Of a stretch of DNA of 64,000 nucleotides, positions 57,206 through 64,000 are shown one piece after another. The DNA is from JAWKHR01 sp041394725 (GTDB lineage: Bacteria; Acidobacteriota; Vicinamibacteria; Vicinamibacterales; SCN-69-37): assembly GCA_041394725.1 (NCBI GenBank), contig JAWKHR010000016.1, forward strand, positions 68,998 to 132,997, given 5' to 3'. Numbering within the stretch: the stretch's first letter is position 1; every line of letters begins with the position of its first letter. The notes under the pieces were generated by a model. It searched no databases. It was given only the letters and a program-made list of their open reading frames with translations, and had not been told where the DNA came from. A program made the translations under genes and the position numbers.

Positions 57206-57811
57206 TCAGTATTTTCGCATGACCCCGACGACCACGCCCTGCACCTGCACCTGCGAGGGATCGAGCCAGAGCGGCGAGAGCGCGGCGTTGGCCGGCTGCA
57301 GCCGGATCCGCCCCGCGTCGCGGTAGAACTTCTTCAGGGTCACGTCCGTGCCGCTGATGAGCGCGATGACCATCTCGCCGTTGTCGGCCGACTTGCGGTC
57401 CTCGACGATGACGAAGTCGCCGTCGCGAATCTGCTCGTCGATCATCGAGTCGCCCTTGACGCGCAGGACGTAGGTCTCGCGCTTGCCGATGAGATCCTCC
57501 GGCACCGCGATCGTCTCCGCGCTCGCAATGGCCTCGATCGGCGCCCCGGCCGCGACGTAGCCGAGCAGCGGCAGATCCACCGCCCGGTGCCCGGTCCGCG
57601 CCGAGAGCAGCTCCACCGACCGGCTGCGGTTCCACGACCGGCGGATGAAGCCCTTCTCCTGCAGGTTCGACAGGTGCTTGTGGACCGTCGCGAGCGACGA
57701 CAGGCTGAACCGCCGCCCGATTTCCTCCAGGCTCGGCGCGTAGCCGTGCTGCTGGATGAACTCCTGCAGATAGTCCAGAATCTCGCGCTGGCGCTTCGTC
57801 AGTGGCTGCAC
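57206..57811 (-). CDS. lexA: LexA repressor (SOS response)
   Basis: 201 residues from GTG 57811. Winged-helix DNA-binding domain (LTKRQREILDYLQEFI... SLEEIGRRFSLSSLATVHKHLSNL) and S24 self-cleavage domain: scissile Ala88-Gly89 (VAAGAP), nucleophile Ser122 (VKGDSM) and general base Lys160 (DVTLKKFYR). RecA filaments trigger autocleavage. The recognition helix (SSLATVHKHL) differs from the proteobacterial one, so its operator is probably not CTG-N10-CAG. Confidence 0.95.
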   Translation of the reverse strand: MQPLTKRQREILDYLQEFIQQHGYAPSLEEIGRRFSLSSLATVHKHLSNLQEKGFIRRSWNRSRSVELLSARTGHRAVDLPLLGYVAAGAPIEAIASAETIAVPEDLIGKRETYVLRVKGDSMIDEQIRDGDFVIVEDRKSADNGEMVIALISGTDVTLKKFYRDAGRIRLQPANAALSPLWLDPSQVQVQGVVVGVMRKY

Positions 57812-57828
57812 GTGTCTCTCCCGTCAGG

Positions 57829-57848
57829 CTGCCCGAGTGCCTCGCGGG
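57829..57848. promoter_or_regulatory. Imperfect palindrome between lexA -10 box and start codon
   Basis: On the + strand cccgag-tgc-ctcgcggg forms an imperfect inverted repeat directly downstream of the lexA -10 hexamer, a usual place for a self-repression operator. Candidate LexA box only; no second copy was found by eye. Confidence 0.3.
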
Positions 57849-57877
57849 ACTATACGCAAAGAAAAGGCGAAGATCAA
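57849..57877 (-). promoter_or_regulatory. Sigma-70 promoter of lexA
   Basis: Minus strand TTGATC, 17 bases, TATAGT: the best sigma-70 match in the window. The -35 box overlaps sequence just before the divergent PfkB kinase start, so the two genes share a compact control region. Confidence 0.7.
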
Positions 57878-57881
57878 GACG

Positions 57882-58820
57882 ATGGTCGCTCCCCGTCACT
57901 GGCCGCCGCCCCTGCGCGCGTCGGCTTCGTTCGACGTCGTCTGCGTCGGCGAGTCGAGCCTCGACGTGATGGCCGTGCTCCGCGGGCCCGTGCCCGACGA
58001 CGGCAAGGCCGCCCTGGCCGCGCTGAAGGTGCGGCCGGGCGGGCAGGCGGCGACCGTCGCCGTCGGCTGCGCGCGGCTCGGCCGATCGGCGTGCTTCGCG
58101 GGCGTGCTCGGCACCGATGCCTGGGCGCGGCAGGTGACCGAGGCGCTCGAGGCCGAGGGCGTGGCCCTCGCCGTCCGTCATCGCGAGGGCGTGTCCACCC
58201 GTGCGGCTGTCATCCTCGTCGACGCGCAGACCGGCCGCCGGGCCGTGCTCGAGTACCGCGAGCCCGCGCTGTCCTGGCGGCCGGATGAACTGCCGCTCGA
58301 CGTCGTGCGCGACGCCAGGATCCTGGCCCTCGATGCGACCGACGTCGCCTCGGCCCTCGTCCTCGCGCGCGCCGCGCGCGATGCGGGCGTCGTGACCGTG
58401 CTCGACGCCGATCGCGACGGCGCCGACGTGGCGGAACTCCGGGCCGCGGTCGATATCGTGGTCATGCCGGAAGCCGTGGCGCGGGAGGTGGGACACGGCG
58501 ATGTCGAGGCCGGGCTGGCGCGGGTGCGCCGGGACTCGGGCGTCGCGATGGCTGTGGCCACGCTGGGACCTCGCGGATCGGTGGCCCTCGTCGGCGACCA
58601 CGCCATCCGGACCCCCGCGCTGGACGTCCCGGTGGTGGACACCACCGGGGCCGGCGACGCCTTCCGGGCCGGCCTGATGACCGCCTGGCTCGAGACGCCG
58701 GATCGGCCCGATCCGGAGCGTCTCCTGCGCATGGCCAACACGGTGGCCGGCCTGAACTGCCGGGCCCTCGGGGCCCAGACCGGGTTGCCGGCGATGGCGG
58801 AAGTCATGGCAGCACAGTGA
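57882..58820 (+). CDS. PfkB-family carbohydrate kinase
   Basis: 312 residues. Ribokinase fold: FDVVCVGESSLDVMAVLRG and VRPGGQAATVAVGCARLG near the start, and the catalytic DTTGAGDAFRAGL (anion hole, Asp base) near the end. Phosphorylates a sugar or nucleoside; substrate not evident. ATG 57882 is preferred because an upstream start would precede the shared control region with lexA. Followed by an ECF sigma operon on the same strand after 66 bases. Confidence 0.88.
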   Translation: MVAPRHWPPPLRASASFDVVCVGESSLDVMAVLRGPVPDDGKAALAALKVRPGGQAATVAVGCARLGRSACFAGVLGTDAWARQVTEALEAEGVALAVRHREGVSTRAAVILVDAQTGRRAVLEYREPALSWRPDELPLDVVRDARILALDATDVASALVLARAARDAGVVTVLDADRDGADVAELRAAVDIVVMPEAVAREVGHGDVEAGLARVRRDSGVAMAVATLGPRGSVALVGDHAIRTPALDVPVVDTTGAGDAFRAGLMTAWLETPDRPDPERLLRMANTVAGLNCRALGAQTGLPAMAEVMAAQ

Positions 58821-58834
58821 CTTGCGAATCGTCT

Positions 58835-58862
58835 TAAACCCGCGGCGCTTCGGGCGGTCTAA
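58835..58862 (+). promoter_or_regulatory. ECF-type promoter (TAAACC-N16-GTCTAA)
   Basis: TAAACC, 16 bases, GTCTAAC. Same core (AAC, 17 bases, GTCTAAC) and spacing as at 25967-25994, again directly before an ECF sigma gene. Start of transcription expected near 58869, before the AGGAG and GGGGCG purine stretches that precede the ATG at 58887. Confidence 0.6.
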
Positions 58863-58886
58863 CGTGACAGGAGCACCTGGGGCGAG

Positions 58887-59537
58887 ATGCGGTTCGGTGC
58901 ACATGCGGCCGCGGCGGTGGGCTGGACGCCAGCGCGAGACGTCGGGATGACGCGACCCCGGACCACGACAGCCGACGTGCCGGCATCGACGAAGGACCTG
59001 GAGGCGGCCGACGACCGCGCGCTGGTCGAGGCGTTCCTCGCCGGCCGGCGCGAGGCGTTCGACGTCATCGTGCGGCGCCACCAGCGGCACGTCTATCACC
59101 TGTGCCTGCGGTTCGTCCGCAGCCACGAGGACGCGGCGGATCTGGCGCAGGACGTGTTCGTGCGCGCGTTCAAGGGGCTGGACCGGTTCAAGGGCGAGGC
59201 CTCGCTCGGCACGTGGCTCTACCGCGTCGGCGTGAACGTGTGCCTCAACCGGATCGCGGTGAAGCGCCCGGCATCCGAGCCGCTGGAGCCGACCGAGCAC
59301 GTGGACGTCCGCGCGGAAGACCCGTTCGACCGGGTCGCGCGCTCCGAACGGTCGGCGGCGATGCGGGCGGCCATCGATCAGCTGCCGCCGAAACAGCGGG
59401 CGACCGTCATCCTGCGCGTCTACCAGGACCTGTCGCACGAGGAGATCGCGCAGGTGCTCGGCAGCTCGGTCGGCGCGGTCAAGGCGAATTTCTTTCACGC
59501 GCTCGGCAACCTCAAGCGCCTGATGCAGACGTCATGA
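58887..59537 (+). CDS. ECF-family RNA polymerase sigma factor
   Basis: 216 residues; an internal ATG at 58947 is an alternative start. Region 2 FDVIVRRHQRHVYHLCLRFVRSHEDAADLAQDVFVRAFKGL... TWLYRVGVNVCLNRI and region 4 LPPKQRATVILRVYQDLSHEEIAQVLGSSVGAVKANFFHALGNL are complete. The K-x-x-x-F-H-A region 4 ending is typical of RpoE-like groups. Co-transcribed with a zinc-finger anti-sigma gene (ATGA overlap) and an exported helical protein. Confidence 0.93.
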   Translation: MRFGAHAAAAVGWTPARDVGMTRPRTTTADVPASTKDLEAADDRALVEAFLAGRREAFDVIVRRHQRHVYHLCLRFVRSHEDAADLAQDVFVRAFKGLDRFKGEASLGTWLYRVGVNVCLNRIAVKRPASEPLEPTEHVDVRAEDPFDRVARSERSAAMRAAIDQLPPKQRATVILRVYQDLSHEEIAQVLGSSVGAVKANFFHALGNLKRLMQTS

Positions 59538-60166
59538 GTCACCTCACTCCCCAGCAGTTCGTCGATGCCCTCGAGGGGCGGCCGGCGGGCGTCGCCCAGG
59601 CGCACCTCGATCACTGTGGGCCGTGCCGCGCGCAGGTGGCCGAGCTGCGCGCGCTGGTCCAGGACGCGCGGCGCGACGAGACCCCGGAGCCGTCGCCTCT
59701 GTTCTGGGATCACTTCGGCGACCGGGTCCGCGACGCCGTGGACGACGTCCGGGTACCCGGCCGCACCACGTGGTGGCCCGGCGGCTGGCGCCTCGCCCTG
59801 GTGGGCAGCGCGATGATGGCCGTCGCGGTCTTCGCCGTCGTCGCGACCGTCCGCGTCGCGCCGGACCTGCCCGCGCCCGTGGACCGCGTCGCGCGCGACG
59901 TCGAGGTCGCCGGGCCGATGCCGCTCCCGGCCGACGACGACGTACTCGTCGCGGCGCCGGGTGAGGCGGCCGTCGGCGCGGCGGCGCCCGCGGCGGCGCC
60001 CGAGGCCTGGCAGAAGGTGATGGCGCTCGGCGACGAGCTGCCGTCGGAAGACCTGGTCGGCGTCGCGCCGGCGTCGCCCGGGACGGGCCCGCTGATCGAG
60101 GACCTGTCGCAGGCGCAGCTGCGCGAGTTCCTGCGCCTCCTGCGCGCCGAACGGGGTGGGATGTGA
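59534..60166 (+). CDS. Zinc-finger anti-sigma factor, membrane anchored
   Basis: 210 residues. N-terminal ZAS motif HLDHCGPC (H-x3-C-x2-C), a cytoplasmic linker, one transmembrane helix (about 88-107) and an extracytoplasmic Ala/Pro/Asp-rich tail ending in a short helical segment (LSQAQLREFLRLLRAE). It should sequester the preceding sigma factor at the membrane. Its GTGA end overlaps the next gene, giving a three-gene sigma/anti-sigma/periplasmic module. Confidence 0.85.
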   Translation: MSHLTPQQFVDALEGRPAGVAQAHLDHCGPCRAQVAELRALVQDARRDETPEPSPLFWDHFGDRVRDAVDDVRVPGRTTWWPGGWRLALVGSAMMAVAVFAVVATVRVAPDLPAPVDRVARDVEVAGPMPLPADDDVLVAAPGEAAVGAAAPAAAPEAWQKVMALGDELPSEDLVGVAPASPGTGPLIEDLSQAQLREFLRLLRAERGGM

Positions 60167-60819
60167 ACGGCCCGGTCCGCTGGTCGTCGTCGGGTGTCGC
60201 GCTGATCGTCGCGCTGGTCCTCGGCGCCGGCGTCGCCGACGCCCAGGGGGCGGGGGCCGGCTCGCGCGCGCAGGGCCGCGCGGCAGGGCAGCCGCCGGCG
60301 GTGGCCGTGCCGGTCGTGCCGGCGCCGGGAGCGCCGGCCGCCCAGGAGCCCGGTGTGGACCAGGGCGGCCAGGGCGGCCAGGCCGAGACGCCGCTCACGG
60401 CGCAGCAGGTGGAGCAGGAGTTCGACAACTTTGCGCTCGGCCAGGCGCAACGCGCGCTGAACCTGACCGACGGCCAGTTCTTCCGCTTCGCGCGCGCGTA
60501 TCGCGCGCTGCAGGTCGTCCGGCGACGGGCGCAACGGCAGCGGCGCGCGATGCTCGGTGAGCTGGGCCCGCTCGTGCGCGGACCGGGCCCCGTGCAGAAT
60601 CCGGCGGCGGTCGAGACGCGGCTGTCGGCGCTCGATCAGCAGCTGGTGACGACGGCGCAGGAGGTCGTGCGCGCGTATGGCGCCGTGGACCGGGTGCTGA
60701 ACGTCCGCCAGCGCGTCCGGTTCCGCCAGTTCGAGCAGCAGATGGAGATGAAGAAGCTCGAGCTGCTCGCCCGGGCCCAGGCCGCGGGCCGGGGCGGTCC
60801 GCCGCGTCTGCCACGCTGA
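60163..60819 (+). CDS. Exported helical Spy/CpxP-like protein
   Basis: 218 residues with a signal peptide (about 1-28), a Gly/Pro/Ala-rich segment (30-75), then a helical domain of about 130 residues (QVEQEFDNFALGQAQRALNLTDGQFFRFARAYRALQ... VDRVLNVRQRVRFRQFEQQMEMKKLELL). The pattern L-x-L-T-D-x-Q and long basic helices resembles Spy/CpxP periplasmic chaperones or sensors, which fits its place behind an ECF anti-sigma gene. Family assignment is by pattern only. GTG start overlapping the anti-sigma stop. Confidence 0.75.
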   Translation: MNGPVRWSSSGVALIVALVLGAGVADAQGAGAGSRAQGRAAGQPPAVAVPVVPAPGAPAAQEPGVDQGGQGGQAETPLTAQQVEQEFDNFALGQAQRALNLTDGQFFRFARAYRALQVVRRRAQRQRRAMLGELGPLVRGPGPVQNPAAVETRLSALDQQLVTTAQEVVRAYGAVDRVLNVRQRVRFRQFEQQMEMKKLELLARAQAAGRGGPPRLPR

Positions 60820-60918
60820 CGGTCAGGTCCCCGCGCCCGCGGGCAGCCGGTACGTCGTCCGGTTCCGCGTGTTGCCGGCAGTCGTTCCGTGAGCCGCACC
60901 GGCGGTAACATGACAGGC

Positions 60919-61527
60919 ATGTCCCGGATGCTGGTCACGGCGGTCGGCCTGACGGTCGCCCTCGGGGCGAGTCCCGTGCCGCGGCAGGACCGGACCCTGA
61001 CCCAGGCCGACGCGGACAGCATGAACGCCAAGCTGAGCTTCATCGTCGAGACGGGCGAGGTGCCCCGGCCCGCGGACGCTCCGCCCGTGCAGACGGCGTT
61101 CACCGATCGTGAGGTCAACGCGTATTTCCGGTTCTACGGCCCGCTGTTCCTGCCCAAAGGCGTGCAGTCGCCCGTCGTGGCGATCGGCGACCGCGGCCGG
61201 CTGACCGCGCGCGCGATCGTGGACCTGGACGCGGTGCGCACGTCGCAGGAGCGCGGCTGGCTCGACCCGCTCGCCTGGGTGAGCGGCAAGCTCGAGGTGG
61301 CGGCGGCCGGCGCGGTGCTCGGGGCGAACGGCACGGGCGTCTTCCAGTTCGAGTCGGCGACGGTGGGCGGCGTGTCCGTCTCGAAGGGCGTGCTGCAGGA
61401 GCTCGTCCGGTTCTACACGACGTCACCCGACCTGCCGCACGGCTTCGACCTCGACAAGCCGTTCGCGCTGCCCGCGGGAATCCGCAGCGTGGGGTCCCGG
61501 CGGGGCACGGCGACGGTCGTCCAGTAG
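60919..61527 (+). CDS. Exported protein of unknown function
   Basis: 202 residues from ATG 60919 (ATG 60910 or GTG 60889 would lengthen it). Signal peptide (MLVTAVGLTVALGASP), then a predicted alpha/beta protein with FTDREVNAYFRFYGPLFLPKGV and LEVAAAGAVLGANGTGVFQFESATVGGVSVSKGVLQELV. No known motif. A TAACAT hexamer ends seven bases before the ATG, so the transcript may be leaderless. It sits between the ECF module and recG. Confidence 0.7.
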   Translation: MSRMLVTAVGLTVALGASPVPRQDRTLTQADADSMNAKLSFIVETGEVPRPADAPPVQTAFTDREVNAYFRFYGPLFLPKGVQSPVVAIGDRGRLTARAIVDLDAVRTSQERGWLDPLAWVSGKLEVAAAGAVLGANGTGVFQFESATVGGVSVSKGVLQELVRFYTTSPDLPHGFDLDKPFALPAGIRSVGSRRGTATVVQ

Positions 61528-61536
61528 TCGCTCCGG

Positions 61537-61542
61537 TAGAAT
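61537..61542 (+). promoter_or_regulatory. Probable -10 element (TAGAAT) of recG
   Basis: TAGAAT ends six bases before the recG GTG, so transcription should start at the start codon itself. No good -35 is apparent. Confidence 0.4.
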
Positions 61543-61548
61543 TTCCTC

Positions 61549-63645
61549 GTGTCCGCCGACCTGCTGACGACGCCGCTGCAGTTCGTGCGCGGCGTCGGCC
61601 CGCGCCGCGCGGCGGACCTCGAGCGCGTGGGCCTGTCGATCGTCGAGGACCTGCTGCTGCGGTTCCCGCTCCGGTACGAGGACCGCGCGGCGCTCGTGCC
61701 CATCGGCCGGCTGCGGCCCGGGATGACCGCCACGGTGGCGGGCGAGGTCCTGTCCTCCGGCGTGCGTCCGACCCGCCGGCCGGGCTTCCGCCTGTTCGAG
61801 CTGGTCGTGCGCGACACGACGGGCCCGATCCGCGCGGTCTTCCCGAACCAGGCGTTCCTGCGCGACGTGTTCCACGCGGGCCAGCTCGTCGTGCTCTACG
61901 GACCCGTCGAGTTCCGCGCGGGCCTGCAGCTGACGAACCCGGAGTACGAGATCGTCCGCGGCGACGCCGACGAGGACGACGCGACGGTGCACACGGGCCG
62001 CATCGTGCCCATCTACGAGAAGGCGGGATCGGTGACGCCGCGGATGCAGCGGACGCTGGTGCACCGGCTGCTGCAGGAACTGCCGGCGGAGGTGGCCGAT
62101 CCGCTGCCGCCGGAGGTGCGCGACGCGCGCGCCCTGCCGCCGCGGCGCCAGGCCATCATCGACGCGCACTTTCCGCCGCCCGGCACGGACCTGGAGGCAC
62201 TCAACGCGGCGCGGACCCCGGCCCAGCAGCGTCTCGTCTACGAGGAGTTCTTCCTGTTCCAGGCGGGGCTCGCGCTGCGCCGCCGGAAGCAGGCGGCCGA
62301 GCGGAAGGCGAAGCCCGTGGTCGTGGACGACCGCATCCGCGACGCGGCGCGGCAGGTGCTCCCGTTCCGGCTGACTGCCGGCCAGCGCGAGGCGCTGCGC
62401 GAGATCGTGACCGACATGCAGCGTCCCGAGCCGATGAACCGGCTGCTGCAGGGCGACGTCGGCGCCGGCAAGACGATCGTCTCGCTGATCGCGGCGCTCG
62501 TCGCGATGGAAAACGGCCTGCAGGTCGCCGTGATGGCGCCGACCGAGATCCTCGCCGACCAGCACTACCTGACGATCCGCCGGCTGCTCGACGCGTCGCG
62601 CTTCCGGATCGCGGCGCTGACCGGCAGCGTCGGCGCGGCGAAGCGGCGCGAGGTGCTGGCGGAACTGGCGAGCGGCGCCACGCAGCTCGTCGTCGGCACG
62701 CACGCGCTCGCCGAGCACGCGGTGGCATTCCACGCGCTCGGCCTGGTCATCATCGACGAGCAGCACCGGTTCGGGGTGCTCCAGCGCGCGTCGCTGCGAT
62801 CGAAGGGCGCGAATCCCGACGTGCTCGTGATGACCGCGACACCCATTCCGCGGACGCTGGCCCTCACCGCGTACGGCGACCTGGACACGTCGGTCATCCG
62901 CGACCTGCCGCCGGGACGCCAGCCGATCACGACCGTCGCGCGCCCCGAGGGCAAGCGCGAGGAGACCTACCGCCTGGCGCGGCGTGAGCTGCAGGCGGGA
63001 CGGCAGGTGTACGTCGTCTATCCCCTGGTCGAGGAATCCGAGAAGGTGGATCTCCGTGCGGCGACCGGCATGGCCGACCACCTCCAGGCCGAGGTGTTCC
63101 CGGAGTTCTCGGTCGCGCTGCTGCACGGCCGGCTGAAGCAGGACGAGAAGGACCGCGTGATGGCCGCGTTCGCGCGAGGCGACGTGCACGTGCTGGTCTC
63201 GACCACGGTCGTCGAGGTCGGTGTGGACGTGCCGAACGCGACGGTGATGGTCGTGGAGCATGCCGAGCGGTTCGGCCTCTCGCAGCTCCATCAGCTGCGC
63301 GGCCGCGTGGGGCGGGGCAGTCACCCCTCGCACTGCGTGCTGCTGTATCAGCATCCGATCAGCCTGGCCGGCCGCGCGCGGCTGGACGCGCTCGTCGAGA
63401 CGACCGACGGCTTCGTGATCGCCGAGCGCGACCTGGCGCTCCGCGGCCCCGGCGACTTCTTCGGCACGCGCCAGTCGGGGCTGCCGACGCTGCGTGTCGG
63501 CGACCTGATCCGCGATCACCGGCTCATGGAGCAGGCGCGGCAGGACGCGATCGACTGGCTCGACCAGGCCGGCGCGTCGAAGCCGCTCGTGAGCTACCTC
63601 TCCGCCAACTGGGCCACCCGCTTCGGCCTCGTGGGAGTGGGCTAG
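61549..63645 (+). CDS. recG: ATP-dependent DNA helicase RecG
   Basis: 698 residues. N-terminal wedge/OB domain for branched DNA (PLQFVRGVGPRRAADLERVGL, FELVVRDTTGPIRAVFPNQAFL), then SF2 helicase motifs: LQGDVGAGKT (I), APTEILADQHY (Ia), IIDEQHRFGVLQR (II, DEQH), MTATPIPRTL (III), VVEVGVDVPNA (V), QLRGRVGRGSH (VI) and a C-terminal hook LALRGPGDFFGTRQSG. It remodels stalled replication forks and Holliday junctions. GTG start; the TAGAAT box six bases before suggests a leaderless message. Confidence 0.96.
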   Translation: MSADLLTTPLQFVRGVGPRRAADLERVGLSIVEDLLLRFPLRYEDRAALVPIGRLRPGMTATVAGEVLSSGVRPTRRPGFRLFELVVRDTTGPIRAVFPNQAFLRDVFHAGQLVVLYGPVEFRAGLQLTNPEYEIVRGDADEDDATVHTGRIVPIYEKAGSVTPRMQRTLVHRLLQELPAEVADPLPPEVRDARALPPRRQAIIDAHFPPPGTDLEALNAARTPAQQRLVYEEFFLFQAGLALRRRKQAAERKAKPVVVDDRIRDAARQVLPFRLTAGQREALREIVTDMQRPEPMNRLLQGDVGAGKTIVSLIAALVAMENGLQVAVMAPTEILADQHYLTIRRLLDASRFRIAALTGSVGAAKRREVLAELASGATQLVVGTHALAEHAVAFHALGLVIIDEQHRFGVLQRASLRSKGANPDVLVMTATPIPRTLALTAYGDLDTSVIRDLPPGRQPITTVARPEGKREETYRLARRELQAGRQVYVVYPLVEESEKVDLRAATGMADHLQAEVFPEFSVALLHGRLKQDEKDRVMAAFARGDVHVLVSTTVVEVGVDVPNATVMVVEHAERFGLSQLHQLRGRVGRGSHPSHCVLLYQHPISLAGRARLDALVETTDGFVIAERDLALRGPGDFFGTRQSGLPTLRVGDLIRDHRLMEQARQDAIDWLDQAGASKPLVSYLSANWATRFGLVGVG

Positions 63646-63727
63646 TGGGGTCAGGTCTTGGATCGCAGCCTCCGGCACGCGACGATGACGAATCTGTCAG
63701 CCGCGACCGGCGCCTGATGAGGGCGCG
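63646..63727. other. Intergenic gap with a REP-like word
   Basis: The 82 bases between recG and rsmD begin with tggggtcaggtcttg (63646-63660), a word I recall from intergenic REP-associated sequences in several bacteria. No inverted partner or transposase is present here. Nothing else recognised. Confidence 0.3.
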
Positions 63728-64000
63728 GTGCGGATAGTCGGCGGCACCTTCCGCGGCCGCACGCTGGCGGGACCCGGCCGGGCGCCGCTGCGACCCACGT
63801 CCGATCGCCTCCGCGAAACGCTGTTCAATATCCTCGCGCCAGTCATCGACGACGCACGCGTGCTCGACGCCTACGCCGGCACCGGCGCCGTCGGGCTCGA
63901 GGCGCTCAGTCGCGGCGCGGCGCACGTGACGTTCGTCGAGCGCGACCGCGGCGCGCTGGCCGCGCTCGACGCGAACATCCGCGCGCTCGACGTTGCCCCG
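63728..64000 (+). CDS. rsmD: 16S rRNA (guanine966-N2)-methyltransferase (3' truncated)
   Basis: The first 91 codons of the gene, cut by the window end. VRIVGGTFRGRTLAGP, LRPTSDRLRETLFNIL and the SAM-binding VLDAYAGTGAVGLEALSRGA followed by FVERDR match RsmD. It should methylate G966 in the 30S subunit. GTG start with GAGGGCG just upstream. RecG-RsmD(-CoaD) is a common gene order. Confidence 0.9.
   Translation, partial: MRIVGGTFRGRTLAGPGRAPLRPTSDRLRETLFNILAPVIDDARVLDAYAGTGAVGLEALSRGAAHVTFVERDRGALAALDANIRALDVAP

Noticed and set aside
57206..57260. Intrinsic terminators after other operons
   Set aside because: Apart from the attenuator, I saw no GC stem followed by a T tract at gene ends; short GC hairpins alone are too common in this DNA to call.
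63646..63660. REP/RAYT element after recG
   Set aside because: Only a single word resembles such elements; with no inverted partner or transposase it cannot be called a mobile element.

Overview
The window is high-GC, gene-dense bacterial chromosome. Domain content and style point to Acidobacteriota, most likely the Vicinamibacteria. The clues are several VWFA-related secreted proteins, exported beta-propeller and SpoIVB-S55 proteins, ECF sigma/zinc-finger anti-sigma pairs, an S8 protease with N-I-V-W-G-N repeats, and long operons joined by ATGA/GTGA stop-start overlaps. This placement is inferred from content, not from a marker-gene tree.

Layout. 3-7.3 kb: a 5'-truncated sigma-54 activator whose first visible residues look like the end of a GGDEF domain; an S8 protease coupled to a GNAT acetyltransferase; and a patch of VWA genes containing a partial duplication with an orphan HicB-like gene in it. 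7.2-7.6 kb: GC-rich repeats next to tRNA-Gly(CCC). 7.7-11.2 kb (-): a sugar-nucleotide operon (nucleotidyltransferase, phosphohexomutase, VWA protein). 11.3-11.9 kb: pgsA. 11.9-19.6 kb (-): a nine-gene operon, aroC-def-fmt-rsmB-PASTA-rpe-thioesterase-epimerase-bamD, in which aroC carries a one-base frameshift. 19.8-24.5 kb (+): a large sigma-54 activator and two Dpp/Opp-type permeases. 24.4-31.5 kb: a TPR protein, an ECF sigma/anti-sigma pair, a beta-propeller protein and a SpoIVB-S55 protein.

31.5-45.8 kb (+): the centrepiece, an aromatic amino-acid supra-operon aroDE-trpE-trpG-trpD-trpC-trpF-trpB-trpA-aroF-tyrA, followed by acetoacetyl-CoA synthetase, a JAMM protease and leucyl aminopeptidase. 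It is preceded by a promoter at the edge of a 33-bp tandem repeat, a Trp/Tyr-rich leader peptide (WSYWWWY core) and an intrinsic terminator: a classical ribosome-mediated attenuator. The trpF end and trpB beginning contain apparent single-base frameshifts.

45.8-57.8 kb (-): lexA-DUF3467-nth-metallopeptidase-DUF2723-rsmA, then rnj-ftsK-amidase and a small membrane protein. 57.9-64 kb (+): a PfkB kinase, a second ECF sigma/anti-sigma operon, two exported proteins, recG and the start of rsmD. Both ECF operons are preceded by the same AAC-N17-GTCTAAC promoter signature, suggesting autoregulation or a shared regulon. No CRISPR array, prophage, insertion sequence or rRNA gene was seen.
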